Below, one piece after another: positions 1 through 12,599 of a stretch of 64,000 bases of DNA. The stretch's first letter is position 1; every line of letters begins with the position of its first letter. The DNA comes from Misgurnus anguillicaudatus. Lineage: Eukaryota > Chordata > Actinopteri > Cypriniformes > Cobitidae. The DNA is taken from the NCBI RefSeq assembly GCF_027580225.2, contig NC_073361.2:18733001-18797000 (forward strand), given 5' to 3'. A program made the position numbers and the translations under genes. The notes under the pieces are model-generated. The model was not told the DNA's origin and ran no database searches. It worked only from the letters and a program-made list of their open reading frames with translations.

Positions 1-178
1 GACTTCATTTGGACAACTTTAAAGGCGATTTTCTCAATATTTTTTTTCTTGGACAAAACATGTCCTATCCTAACAAACCATACATCAATGGAAAGTTTAT
101 TTATTCAATTTATAGATGATGCAATTTCATTTAAAAAAATTACCCTTATGACTGGTTTTGTGTCCCAGGGTCACAAGA
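1..178 (-). repeat. Cyprinid interspersed repeat, end fragment
   Basis: Read on the minus strand this starts with GTGACCCTGGGACACAAAAC and continues through AACCAGTCATAAGGGT, a motif I recognise as very abundant in zebrafish-like genomes. The window edge cuts it. No coding potential was seen. Family name not assigned. Confidence 0.55.
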
Positions 179-929
179 TAACGCATTTTAATGTAAAACT
201 TTTTTTAGTTTGATAAAAAACTGATAAAAAGAAAGTTGTGTAAGTCTGAGAGGGCACAGGAGTTAATAAATTACTAGAGAAGTCTCATATTTGGTAAACT
301 ATTCCAGTAAAAGCAGACAGGCAACAGGTAACAATTGTGAGAGATACTGTACAAATACATTAACACAAAAAATTTATGAGGGCCTGAACTAATACACGCT
401 TCAACATAAACTAATAACCCTGTCACACCATGTCAACAACATTTTTTGATGCACCTCAGAGTGCGAATCCACACAGGTTCCACTGCCATCCATCAATGAA
501 GGATTACTTGACCAAACAGCCCAGTCAGCACAACACATTTTTGAGAGCCTGAGCTCCGTAGTTACACAGTGAAAGTGAGAGCGCGGGGAAGTGAGCCTGA
601 TCAGTGGTCAACCTTGACACCAACAGTACGTCAACACAAGATGAATGGACTGTGTGCAGACGGAGCACATCACGGATAGTGGGGCCAAAAACATGCAGTG
701 GTGTGGGAATGTGAGGAGAACGAAGCCTGCCAGTAAAGATTTAAGGAGCCAGCAGGAGCCCTGCAGGAGGCTAAATACCACTAGCGCTAAACCTAGCTAA
801 TAGCTCATTATTTAGTCCACACATGTAAAAAGACTGACAGTAACAGCAAGTTTCGCTAAGCACTCGGCCGGGTGGTCGTTGGTTATTTACAGCTGATGAC
901 ATAAAAAGTTTCTTAAAAATGAAGGGTGC
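179..929. other. Non-coding stretch, no feature recognised
   Basis: AT-rich sequence with no convincing exon, repeat boundary or RNA gene. It is probably intronic or intergenic. Confidence 0.5.
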
Positions 930-1287
930 AATTTTTTGACAGTGTTACAGCAGCAAAGTCCTTGATTATTACGCCAGAATGAGAGTACAGTTCTTAGCCA
1001 TATCTTCATAGAAAATCACAACTTTTAATTTTTTTGTCGGTCTTGTAGTTACTAGAACTAAAACTAAACTAAAAAGAATGTAACTACAGAAGAGTCAAGT
1101 TTTAAATAGGAAAAATATCCAAACTCTCTATTTTTTGCGCGATGCTAATGGTCTAATCAGATTCAATGGATTGTGCTAAGCTATGCTAAAAGCGGTAGCG
1201 CCAGACCCGAAGATCAGCTGAATGGATTCCAAAACGGTACAAATCAAATGTTTAACTAGGGGAGCTGGAGAATGAGTGTCCCTTTAA
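930..1287 (-). mobile_element. TTAA-type DNA element fragment (AGGGACACTC terminus)
   Basis: On the minus strand the sequence begins TTAAAGGGACACTC at 1287 and continues through an abundant zebrafish-type repeat (CAGCTCCCCTAGTTAAACAT, then GACTTTGCTGCTGTAACA). The TTAA at 1284-1287 fits a target-site duplication of a TTAA-specific DNA transposon. The other end is missing, so the copy is truncated near 930. Confidence 0.55.
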
Positions 1288-2107
1288 CACTCCACCATCC
1301 ACTGTTAGATAGCTCCTCCCTAAAGACACGCCATTGGTTGACAAAATGTTGCTAGGGCAATGTTGTGTTGCTTTCGTGTAATTCAACCTACAATCTTATC
1401 TTAAAGTTATTACTAACTGGTCATTAAACATTAAAAGGAGTACTTCATAATTTACACACATTAAAAGGGAACTATTAACCATTATAGCAAACAAACACAC
1501 GCTGAAAAGAATAGTCGTGATAGACATGTGTCTTAACGTTCAGTCGAACATACCAATAACAAAAATGGGACATTAAAGGCAGGATTTTTATGAGTAATAA
1601 AAACCCTACTTCCATCATTCTTCTTTCCTTTATTCAGCCTGCAAATGCACCCTGCAACAGGCAATAACCCTCAACATTAAAATCAATTTGCAATTATAGT
1701 CTCACTTGATTTAACTAGCATCTCTATCAGCCTTCATTAGAGTCTTAGTAAGCATGCTTGTACCACTTTAATCAGACATATTGCCAACCCGAAACACTTC
1801 TACCAAACAATGCCCGTCTTTCCTAGCACTCCCAAAGGATCCTACAAGTTTCAATGCTCAGAGAAAATGGGAGATGTCTACAAACAGAACTGGAAAAGGA
1901 GACAGACCACTTGTAGGAAAATGAATGTGAAAGGTAAATTCAGGTAAATTAAATGAGACAATCTCTTTTTTGTTTACTCCTGAACGAGCGCATTAACAGA
2001 AAGAGATTGCACTTAAAACTGACTTTAGGATTAGCTTTAAAACTTGAATCTTTTGATGTGCTTTGTTTTCTCTTTGGACTAAACCAAAACTGTTATAGTA
2101 AGACAAT
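1288..2107. other. Non-coding stretch, nothing recognised
   Basis: No exon, RNA gene or repeat end that I can support. The longest frame (from 1953) runs into the next element and has no recognisable content. Confidence 0.5.
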
Positions 2108-3664
2108 GGGCTCTATCATACACCAACGCAAGTGTGTTTTGCTAGTTTCAACCCAGCACAATGATAATTTTCACATTTAGCGCCACGTTGTTTAAATAGC
2201 AAATGCATTTACACCCATTTTTGCGCCCATGGGCGTTCTGGTCTGAAAACGAGGTGTGTTCAGGCGCATTGTTGGTGTCAATGGCGCAATAGTGTTTTTG
2301 TTATTTAATGAGCGCGTTAGAAATATGCACCTATAAACGGGACGACAACGTGGGTTTGCTTATCACACACATGGATGCGCAGCAGCACAAAAAGCTTTTA
2401 AATATGAGAAATTAAAGGATTGAATGTAAAAGATTATTATTGAGTGTCTTGGATATAAATGAGGATCGATTAAGAGACGTTAGAAGGCATAAAGAGCTGC
2501 TTCACCTGTAGCCTGGTAAGTAAATAAATGCTTTGTTTTAAACAAATGCATCTGTTTTTAAATGTTTTTTAAATGCTAACCCATGGATTTATTGTATATG
2601 ATGACTTTGTACCTGTGGATATGGTGAGATGGAAAACATTTTAAGTAATGCTTTTTTTTAAAATCCATGTCACTGTCCAAGTGCTGAAACGCTTCGGCTC
2701 TCTGCACGTTTGTAAATTCTTTATCTCTTGTTTGTATTTTTAGAGTAAAAACGCTGTTATTGCATATTTGCTAATTATTTTATGAGATTACATTGATTTT
2801 GTAGGATATTAATACATTTACAGCAATTAAAAGCCTGCTATTTTTACTTCCATGAATGAAAGAAAACGGCTTTTAAAGGTTTTAATCCAAAAAAGTAAAA
2901 TTTCAATAAAAATTAAAACAACACAATTTTTTAACATTATTCTTAAACTGGGGGTCTTCTTCCTCCGCTTAGTTTTTCAGTTTACAAAGTCCGTCATCTA
3001 AATATGGATTAGACATAGCGCCAGCGCAACTGGCTTTTAAAGGGGATGAGAGATAAGTCATCGCACCACTGATCCACTGGCTGTCCTTCAACGTGATGAC
3101 CAGCCGATGCCCGACCAACGACCACCGGCTAAACCAGTTTAATTCGCGTACCCGCCTCCTATCCCTACCGTATCTATATATATATAAATATATATTAATT
3201 TCTCCCAAGGGTTTTTGTCCTTCTAGGAGTTTTTCCCATTGGGTTTTTTCCTAGGGGGGGGTTTCGTCCCAGGGAGAGTCAGCCAACTTTGGCTTAACTT
3301 AGCACTTTACTGTATACGGAACATTATTAATATGCTCGCTTGTACGGTTTCACCGCTATCTCTACTTCTTATATTATCTATTGATTTTCTGTGTTCTCCT
3401 CTACATCTTCTCATGTAAAGCTGCTTTGCAACAATTAACACTTGTGAAAAGCGCTATATAAATAAAATTGAATTGAATTGAATTGAATTGGTTTATTGCA
3501 CGTTATGCCCAAAACACACCCAGGAGAATAGGAACAACCCTTTTCGACCGAGCGCTCGGCACACAAATTTTTTTCTTGTCGTTAAATTAGCAAAAGTGGC
3601 ATCGGAAAAGCCCATTTAGACCGTGCGCTTTAGAGAATGCGCTTAGATCGTTAAAATAGGGCCC
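2108..3664. mobile_element. DNA element with GGGCYCTAT termini, carrying a nested LINE tail
   Basis: The left end GGGCTCTATCATACACC at 2108 and the right end AAAATAGGGCCC at 3653-3664 form short inverted ends. The internal ATGCGCTTAGATCGTTAAAA is a motif I know from abundant fish elements. A partial second copy of the left end sits at 12502. The interior is non-coding and is interrupted by the retrotransposon tail at 2950-3490. No clean target duplication was seen. Confidence 0.5.
2950..3490 (+). mobile_element. LINE 3-prime tail, probably L2/CR1-like
   Basis: A 3-prime untranslated region containing TCCTTCTAGGAGTTTTTCCC and AAAGCTGCTTTGCAACAATT, then AAAGCGCTATATAAATAAAA, ends in a TTGAA simple repeat (about 3466-3490). 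Microsatellite-like 3-prime ends are typical of L2/CR1 LINEs, and this tail is common in fish. No reverse-transcriptase sequence is present, so it is a severely 5-prime-truncated insertion within the surrounding DNA element. The exact clade is uncertain. Confidence 0.55.
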
Positions 3665-5318
3665 AATTACTTATTGCCTGCCCCTGACACATACTGCTGA
3701 AAAATACTTTTTGACCCCATTCTGCAAATTAAGAGAAGGAGTTATACTTGTTAGCCTATTACTTGCATAAAAAATACTTTTAGTCCCACATTATCAGTTC
3801 TAAAATTCATGAAACTGCAACATTCAATGGTTGTATTGCTATACAAATCTGCCAGTAATTTTTAAAATAAACTCGTTAATCCATAAAGTTCAAGTTAAGT
3901 TGTGACTCTACAAGATAAGTTTGATTTGGATGAAGTAGACATGAACCTCCAGGCATCTTTGCAGGGGAAATAAATCTCTTGAGGACCTGGAAGTGAGGTC
4001 AGAGACGCACTGACACCCACCAACACACTGAACCGGATGACCTCAGAGAACAGCAGAAGGGATCATCGCTCATCTCCATACTCATGAATCATTCATCTTT
4101 CAGCACACTTTATCACTCACACACATTTATATATCTCTCTCTTTCTTACACACACACACACACACTTGCATAACCTCAAAGTTTTGTATCTCATCTAGGT
4201 TGGCCTTTAAATGAATTAAAAATACACCTTGAATCTGACACAAAAGGAGACATTTTAAAATGATACAGACAGTTGTCAGGATTTACAGCAGCATTGGTCT
4301 AACAAGTTGAAAGCTTTACTGGATGTGTGAATGCCACAATTGCACACACACATTGGCACAGTCTTTTAACACTTTCCACTAGCTTTTATAAGCACGAAAC
4401 CTGATTCACATGAGTCCATGTACAGTTAAAAAAAAAAATAATAATTGTAATTTAGACAAATGAACCAGTGTGTTACTTTTAGACAATAAGCATTGCAAAG
4501 ATCGCAACTAACAAGTTTGCTGGGGTCCTAGGAAAATTTTAATGATGACAGCGTGATGATAATGATGAAATACACACCTAGCACCCGGCTGTGATAAATG
4601 GATTACAATTAGAGCTCTAAGAAAAATTTCTTCAGGGTCTGTAGTAAGTGACAGCCATGGTAGGAAGAATACATGAACTGTCTGCATGGCACTGCACAAC
4701 GTGATCAATGATTCACTGGTTTCACTGTATCTTCTGTATCTCAACATTTAAATGTTGCACTCGGGTATAAAGTAAAAAGGACAGTTTTCAGATTGCTTTG
4801 AAAATGGTCAGGGTCATGCTCGAAACAATTCTACACTCGTAAAGAAATAGCTCACTATAAAATAAATAGCCAGAGTTATACTGAATAATATCCTGGAACT
4901 TTTCAGGTTTATAATGGCATTGGATAGTGTCTCATTTTTAAACCTTTACGAAGCCATCCATCAAATTTGATGTATACAGTTATTAAATGTCTTCTAAGGT
5001 AAGTAAACATTTATATTTTGAACTTTATAAACTAGTACTCATATTCACAAGAGAGTTTAGGTCAAATGCAAAACAAAAACTCACCTCAGAAGACATTTAA
5101 TAATTCTAAGGATTCATTTTTGTGACGCTATTCATTGCCATTATATTAGCAAAAAAGCAGGACATAATTTAATAAATAAAGTCACATTGTAACATATTGT
5201 CCAAAACATGAAGCAAGGCACGATCTATTGTGTCTTTAACAAATCCAAACATGAGCAAAAATCCAAACCATGAACCCGAACCGAAACAACACATAAGGGA
5301 CAATGGAAAACAATGGGG
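3665..5318. other. Non-coding stretch with a short (AC)n run
   Basis: Unique-looking AT-rich DNA. A short CA repeat lies near 4149-4165. No exon or repeat boundary can be supported. Confidence 0.5.
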
Positions 5319-7144
5319 TATAAAGACGGTTTCAGCAGTAACAACATAAACAAGCGGCTTTCGTGGTCATCACGTAACATCCGGTAAACTCCGCTAAGAA
5401 TAAATAACAACAAAGTCATTTTAAAGTAGTTTATTTATATAACAAGCAAAATAAACAAGACGTAGATTACAAAACATTTGTTATTTTCGACAAGGTATTT
5501 GTTTAAGAGTTCAGGGCTGCGTTTCCCGTTAACGTTGACTCTTAGCACGCTACGAAGACTCTTAAGTTAAACCTTAACTACAGGTTTACCTTTTCTAGGC
5601 ATGTTTCCCGAACTGTACCTTAGCGGGTTTCTTAAGGTATACTTTCTTACGTCCGACGTTACCAGGTGCTGTCCATGGCGATGGTGCTGAATAGGTTGAT
5701 ATCGATTGCTCGACAATCAATTGTTCACTTTATGTAATAGGTACTTTGCTGCGTTATCAGAGAGCGGTGTTATTTATTAAAGAAACATTTCAGAAATAGT
5801 TCAAGTTACATTTATTAGGAATATCTGGTAAAAATATTTTTAAATTGCAAACAACTAAATATAAACCTTGTATATTTTATTTTATATCAAACCCGTGCAA
5901 AACTCGCAACTTCATGTCCAAAAGTATAATGCATAAACTGCTCCAATGCATCCCTTATTCCTTCACTTTAAAGGATAATTTATATTAGGGGTTCCCAATA
6001 AATGCATTGCACAGGGAAATAAGGTGGGTCGTGCAAGTCACCTGGCTTGGCATTACACTTAAAATATAGAAAAACAAATTGTTGTTCATTAGTTCACGCG
6101 TTTATGTGCTTGGACACTGCGCAAGCAGCGCGTTTACAATGCGGATAACGCTAAATGGACGCATTTCTGGAGCCGCGCCTGTCTGTTTACCTTAAATATA
6201 ACATAAAATATATATTATATGATATATAAATATATAGTATGATTGTTTTAGGTTTAAGCTTTGATTAGTTTTAATGTGGAAAATTTGTTGACCTTGTACA
6301 AGCAATTATCAAGTGGAGCATTTTCTTTTTAATGTTTATAAAGAATATGGCATGCAGTTGCCTCAAAGTTATAAAACATTAAAAAAACTTCGATGCAAAG
6401 TCGAATTAACATCAATAATAATATTTAGGAAAATCAACAATTATGATTTCGTGATGAATGTGCTCCCGTGGCATACAATTTTTTAACTTGATTTGTTTTA
6501 TTTGCAGCTAAAATAGCCGGTAAACTAAAGATTTAACGGATATGAAATGCTCAACTGAAATAGTAAAATTCGCTGTATAGCTGCCTGCCATAGTTTCACC
6601 AACTCCTCCACCCAAAATCTTTTTTTAATAGTTTCTTTAGCCTGTAATAATAGTTCACAGCTGATGTTCCTTTGGAAAAAAATATAAAAAATCTAACAAC
6701 CATCAGTGTAATAATGTCTAATTATGTGAATGTTTTATTCTTTAAATAAATAAAAAATGCCTAATTTAACACGGAGTGTACTTCAACTTTTTTTTAAACA
6801 GATATTTAGTTATATAGACTGCAATCTACACAAGCTTTTATGAAAGTGATGGCCCCTAGCGGAGTCAAGTGGGATAAGGTATAGCTAAGAGTGCTCCAGA
6901 CCAACCTTCCGAACGAACGACTTACAGAAGTGATACGTAACTAAGAACGTTTCAGGAAACACGTATTAACGATAAGGTACAGCTTAAGGTACAACTTAAG
7001 AACGACGTAGAGCTAAGAAGGTTTCGGGGAACGCAGCCCAGTTTAGCAACTAGTCAGACCAATAAACAAACAGAAACCGGAAGTAAAAGTTCTGACCAGA
7101 CACGCAATTGCGTGACCGCACGTGCGTGCGATAAAACCGTCTAT
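5319..7144 (+). mobile_element. Element B, copy 1 (GACGGTTTCA ends), with a 1.5-kb insert
   Basis: The left end reads AGACGGTTTCAGCAGTAACA and the right end is its inverse, AAAACCGTCTATA. Without the insert at 5515-7038 it matches the complete copy at 40788-41084, including AACATAAACAAGCGGCT and TTAGCAACTAGTCAGACC. A reverse partial copy is at 22525-22746. Flanking TATA suggests a 4-bp TATA target duplication. It is non-coding and therefore a non-autonomous element. The superfamily is unknown. Confidence 0.65.
5515..7038. mobile_element. Element C nested in element B (GGCTGCGTT ends)
   Basis: The terminal inverted repeats are GGCTGCGTTTCCCG on the left and, inverted, GGCTGCGTTCCCCG on the right. 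Subterminal sequence is also partly inverted. It is flanked by CAG at 5512-5514 and 7039-7041. The intact copy of the host element near 40988 shows the uninterrupted site, so the borders are well supported. About 1.52 kb, with no coding frame. A 3-bp duplication is compatible with PIF/Harbinger, although CAG is not the usual TWA. Confidence 0.65.
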
Positions 7145-7684
7145 ATACACATACTAATCAAGGTAAGCAATACCCACCTGGACACAACAAGGTTGGGTTA
7201 ACATGAGTATTACAGTACAATTACCATGGCTTTGTCTCAATTAGCTGCCTAGGTCATGAATCAGTGGTCATTTACTGCACACGGTTGCATTTGTAGGCTT
7301 CATATTTCATCAAGACTGTCTTATTTTAGAATAGTAACAATTACAAAGTTGACTATTATTCTTAATTAATCGCAAATGGTTGAATGTAATGCATAAGCCA
7401 TTTCACTTGATTCTTCATCTCCTCCATCCTCGAAAGGATAGGAGGCAAGGAAAGGAAAGGAAATGAGGATGCACAAATAAGAATTAAGAAGCATCCATGG
7501 ACCGTCGATGCTCACTGTTTTTTGCGTTGCATTGTGGGAATTTTCAGGAAACAAACATTCCGGTGCACTAGAAGGATTTGCAGATTGAGACAGGGCTTAA
7601 AATGGCGACTCCCTGATCAGTGCCCCGACTTCTGAACAAGGGAGCTGACTGAGATGCAGCCTATAATACAAGGAAGGACTACAA
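7145..7684. other. Non-coding stretch
   Basis: No exon or defined repeat recognised. It contains a short purine-rich run near 7440-7465. Confidence 0.45.
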
Positions 7685-7747
7685 AATGATAAGGCAAATG
7701 AGTAAAATATAGGCTAATTTTCATTTTGGGGTGAACTACTCCTTTAA
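7685..7747 (-). mobile_element. TTAA-type element end (AGGAGTAGTTCACC)
   Basis: On the minus strand TTAAAGGAGTAGTTCACCCC is followed by AAAATGAAAATTAGCC, the end of a very common zebrafish-type repeat. Only this terminus is evident. The adjoining 7748-7898 holds another repeat-like stretch (TTATGGTTCATAAAGAACAT). Confidence 0.5.
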
Positions 7748-7899
7748 AAATGAAGGTTAAAAATTATCTTATGGTTCATAAAGAACATCCACAGAATCCT
7801 TCGATTGCACAGATGTTGATAAAAATAGAAAGAAAGACATGGTTCTTTTAAAAACCTTTGGCTTAAATGTTTCTGTGGACAACCAAACATTGTTCTTCT

Positions 7900-8337
7900 A
7901 TGGCCCTGTCCCAAATGGCACAATCCAGACTTGTGGACCTCCTCAGAGTTCACACTTTTATGACATCATGTGGTCCAGACCTTAGGGACCCTTGACTCGA
8001 GTCCAAGAGGGCGCACCGGAGTCGTGTTTTGGGACAGAATCGAGCGTCACGCAAGAAATAGGAAGAGAAGTTGCCCATCAGTGTGAACTCCTCCATTCCG
8101 TCGTCTGATTGGCCTGATTGCTCTTTCGCAAGGACTTCTGGGTTGGTAAAGTGCGTGAAGCCTGCTGCAGTGCGAGCTTCGCTGAAAACCGCATCAAGGG
8201 TGAAAAGGGGTCGCTGATAAGCACACTTTTTAAACTAAAAATGACAGATGGGACACCCTTCGGACTCATAGACTAAGCGAGCACGTGCAATTTAAGGCCA
8301 CAAGACCATGAAGTGCGGCATTTGGGAAAGGCCCTAT
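7900..8337. mobile_element. Short DNA element with GGCCCTGTCCCAAATG ends
   Basis: The left terminus TATGGCCCTGTCCCAAATGG is matched in inverse by GCATTTGGGAAAGGCCCTAT on the right. About 0.44 kb, non-coding, hence a MITE-like element. The flanks do not show an unambiguous target duplication, so the superfamily is left open. Confidence 0.5.
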
Positions 8338-8380
8338 AGCATCACTATGAAGAAGCCTTTTATAACCTGTATTTTAACTG

Positions 8381-8590
8381 TGGGTTCACACCAAACGCGA
8401 GTTCAGCAATTTGCGCTAGTAGATTACATACAAAGTCAATGCAAAGATGCGATCAGACACGTCCTCGTGTGGGGCGATGCGAATACCGCGTGTTTCGGAA
8501 AATATTAAACTTGAGCGAAAAATTCGCATGACACGAAGTAAAAACCCACGAGTAATCTAGAGCGAGTAACACGATGCTTGGTGTGTACAT
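8381..8590. mobile_element. Putative MITE with CACACCAA inverted ends
   Basis: The left end GGTTCACACCAAACGCGAG and the right end CGATGCTTGGTGTGTACA form a short imperfect inverted pair about 210 bp apart. The type is common in fish and often Harbinger-related. The support is only the ends. Confidence 0.35.
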
Positions 8591-9754
8591 AGCATAAAGG
8601 TGTATAGGTCTTCAGGTTTAGAGGACCTAAAAATATTTTTTGTTAACCACTAAAAGCAGTACTAAGACAGATAATGCAGCTATAAATAAAGTTGTCGATA
8701 ACAAAAAAATCGAATCTAAAATCAGTAAAGTCTTTGATGCTAAATTGTAGAAGCGGTCAATGAAAAACACGGTGATCGACCAATATTGATGCCCAAAGTG
8801 TTTCTACAACCCATTACAGCAGACAAGATTTTTATCCCCTTGAGCAAAACATCAACTTCTAATGCTTTCGATGTTGCAACACTGAAGCACAACTTCTGCA
8901 CATCCATTTCCCCCTCAAGGTATAGCTAGCATAGACACCACGGTCAGATTATGGGATGTGTGGCTCATCCAGCAGCACAACATCCACAGGCTGCATTTAG
9001 CATCAGAAATTCCTGTTACCAGACAAGCCAGACTCAATAACTAGGCTGATGAATCTGGTTACGGAAAAGAGTGTGGAACGTTGCATCTTGGCTAGAACCT
9101 GGATGTTATCAGCCAAAACAGCTTAATAACATTCAGTTCGAGGCTGTTTAACCAAGACATCTGAGCAAGCAGGATTGGATGCACTTCTTGATTTAAATAG
9201 CAGCTTTAACATTTTTCCTCGCAGCTAGAAATGCCTCAACGTTAAGACTTTAGATTTTATCCACTGTCAATGTAAGGTTGCAATTTTATAAAATGGCGTT
9301 TAAAGTATATAGACTCCACGTTAAACTAAAGCACAACATAAAACATTTGCTGCTTATACATTAGATTCAAATGAAGACCTTAGATAAAAAGCCACTAAAC
9401 ACCACTTCCATCAAAAAAACGAAATAATGATATTGACCAAATGCTCTCGGCACGTATTTATTAAATACTTTTGTTCAAATCTGCTTTAGGCCATTCAGAA
9501 ATAACGGTTTGTTGGCATAATCCGTTAAACACCACTTCGAATTTTTCAGGGAATTATTTAAAGTGCACAGAAGACAAATGTGAAACGACCATGGATGACA
9601 TTCAAACTGGTGTCACCTGTGAGTCCTTGTACTTAAATGCACCTTGTGATAGACACATGCATCATAGCGCCCCCTAATGTGTGGTTCAGTTTCCTAATTA
9701 CATTTTGAATTTTGACTCATTTTTGATCATTTGCAATGTTGCATCTTTAGTGAT
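8591..9754. other. Non-coding stretch
   Basis: No exon, RNA gene or clear repeat end recognised. Confidence 0.45.
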
Positions 9755-9762
9755 TTTGCAAC

Positions 9763-10525
9763 TAGGGCTGTCACCGTTATAAAATTTGGCTAACGGTTAA
9801 TTGCCTAATTGTGGTGATTATTTGCATGTTTAATTACTAATTTTCTGTTTTTTTGCTTTGACATTTAATTCTCATAATTGTTTTGTTTGTTCATTAAATA
9901 ATTTTCACACATTGTTTGATTATTTAAATTAAACATTTTGCAAGGTTTACCTGGCAGTAAATATTAATAAACATATCACATATTTAAAAGTAATTATTTA
10001 ATTCATATATCTTTCAAAAACAAAACAAAAATCTTCATTAGAAATAAACACAATAAAGTTTCTGAATAATAACTGAAAATAAAAATGCAAAATAAACTGT
10101 CTATACCAGAATATGGACAGTATAGAAATAAGTAGCCAATCCAACTAAGGTCATATTAGTACTGGACCACATGTCTGTAGTTGCTGCAAAAAATAGCATC
10201 CTTCACTTCCCTAAATTTGGAATTGCTGTTTTGAAAATGTATATTATTTACCTGGCAGTTCCTACTACTTATCAAAGTTTTGCAACATTTCTTCAAATTG
10301 TAGTAGCCTGTTGGGCCTGTCCTTATCCACTGTATTGAATGGCTTTGCAATGTATCGCATTACAATGTTAAGGAGCGCCATCTGATACTGTTTTGTTTAT
10401 ACAGGGGCTGCAGCTCCCCCTTTTGTTTTTTAAAGAGAGGTGCAATCATTGCGGTGATCTGAAATCATCGCAATGAGGTCAAACAATCGCAATGAGACGA
10501 TTATTTAATCATTGAGACAACCCTA
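9763..10525. mobile_element. hAT-type element with 8-bp target duplication
   Basis: The ends TAGGGCTGTCACCG and, inverted, TAGGGTTGTCTCA are flanked by TTTGCAAC (9755-9762) and TTTGCAAA (10526-10533), an 8-bp duplication with 7 of 8 bases matching. Eight-base duplications and TAGGG ends are typical of hAT transposons. It is 763 bp and lacks a transposase frame, so it is non-autonomous. Confidence 0.7.
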
Positions 10526-10533
10526 TTTGCAAA

Positions 10534-12501
10534 TGTTTACTATGACTTTGATTTTTTAAAAAGTGGAGGATTGCGCCAATAAAACTTGTATGCACTTGGA
10601 GGGTTTTGCAGTGAAAGTGATTTTTGTATTGTTACTAAATAATAACCTTTTTATTGCCACTTAAGTGAACCTAAACATAAGAGCCTCACTTCGAGGGTTT
10701 TGCATCTGAGCTCTTCAAATATAGCTTTGAATAAAACAACAAAGAAATAAAATCTCAGCGATCAGATTGATGCCCTAATTTGTTAAGCAAGGAGTAAAAT
10801 CTGTATTTAAACTGATATAAAACTCTACCCACTGCTCTCTCTACATTACAATAGAAAATTGATGTCCTGCACTCCATAATCCAGTACTATTTTGGCTCTA
10901 TATATTTTTAGTAGTTAAAAAGTCGGGCTGAGCATGCAATCATTTTCTTTGTGTCACTTTCAGGCATCCCATTGTGCTATTTTATAACTGCTGCATTTTC
11001 ATTTTGGGGTAAATGAAATATCTGCACAATTCAAGGCGTTAACAGGAAGGTATCATACTGATTATTTTAGGTAAGTTTGGGTTAAGGCCTCAGGCCGGAC
11101 CTCAAGGCACACTGCAATCCAATTAAACTGTCGGCATGTGACTCGAAGCTTTTGTGGGGGGGGGGGGTTAAAGCCCAAAGAGTCCAAAAGTGTTACAGCT
11201 GGGTTTCCTGTGAGACAGCTCTTGTGGTGTTAATGACTAACAGCAATACCTCCGAGAGATGAGAAGGTAGCATGCTGTGATTTTGCTTTTATAAGACAAA
11301 ATGGCAGAGGTGCCGGTTTAGGAAAAAAACATTGCTTTGAAATTTTTACAGACAATAGAAATGTTTGTGAGATAACTTAATAAAACAATAATCTAATGGA
11401 AAGAAAAGAAACCTGTTCACACAGATTCTGACAATGTGTGGAAGATGAATTAATGACCTGATATGTCTGTGATATAAATATAGGCATGCCAGAAGGAGAA
11501 GATTTCTTTTTTTAAATATTCTTTGCTTTTAAGAAAGAAAGACCCAACACCCACCAACAGTAAATAGAGAGATTTACAGGCATTTTTTATTTAAAAAATA
11601 CAAATACTGAATAATGGTTGAAAGATGCTCTCATTAAACCTCAAGCTATTTTAATTGGTGTCGACGCATATATACTATTGTATATAGTATATCTGTAGTA
11701 CATAGGTCATGGATATAAATGTATAGATAAATCTGTGAATTATTCCTTATAGTGAATTATTAGGGTCTGTTTCACAGCAATAAAATCTAAAACGCGGAAG
11801 ACTTTTGCATCATCTGCTGTTGAGGAGAAATAATTGCGATATTAAATAGATCTCATTTCTGATTTTCTTTTCCTATGAGAAAACATGAAAGTGCCACGAA
11901 CTTGTGCAGCGTGCGCTTGTAAACCAAAGTAATTTTCTTGCTGCACGATTTCCTACGCTCTTAATAATGACATAGCTCAGGAAGAGCTTATCATATTTCT
12001 GGATCAAACAAGACATATTAGAGTCAAATAACTACACCTGATTGATTAAGTGTACAAATGGATAGATATGCATAAAAGTCTGCTGAGTCAGTTCCTCTTC
12101 TCGTGCTGAAGAGGGAAAATGTGCCCGCAGTCCTACAGGGTCAATACTAAATCCATAAATGCCTTGTAGTGCACTTTGCGCACAGTACATTCGTGAAAGG
12201 AATCAACAAGAACCATTCGTCTCATGCTCTGCGAAGATTCCTTACTGTAGTAATGTTAATGAAACATAAAATTTTAGCACCTGTGATGAATAATGACTAA
12301 ACATACAAGGGGTTGGTGTTGGGTCAAAAAGCGACGAACCCAGACCAATAGGGTTTATTTTACTCAGAAAATGATGATATTTGACCCAACAATGGGTTAA
12401 AACAAGCTAGCATTTTGGTTTGAAACAACCCATCATGTTATTAAATTGCATTCCAACTGGTTGGGGTCTTCTCTTTATGACCTAATGCTGGGTTGGAAAC
12501 A
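10534..12501. other. Non-coding stretch with a poly-G tract
   Basis: Unique-looking AT-rich DNA. A run of about 13 G lies near 11155-11167. No exon or repeat end recognised. Confidence 0.5.
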
Positions 12502-12599
12502 TAGAGCTCTATCATACACCCGCCGCAATGCAGCCAATGCGGAATGCAAGTGTCTTTTGCTAGTTTCAAACCGGCGCAATGATCATTTTCACATTTTGA
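12502..12599 (+). mobile_element. Partial second copy of the GGGCYCTAT element
   Basis: AGAGCTCTATCATACACCC, then TTGCTAGTTTCAAACCGGCG and CAATGATCATTTTCACATTT, match the left end of the element at 2108. The match stops where the next element begins, so only about 100 bp remains. Confidence 0.55.
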
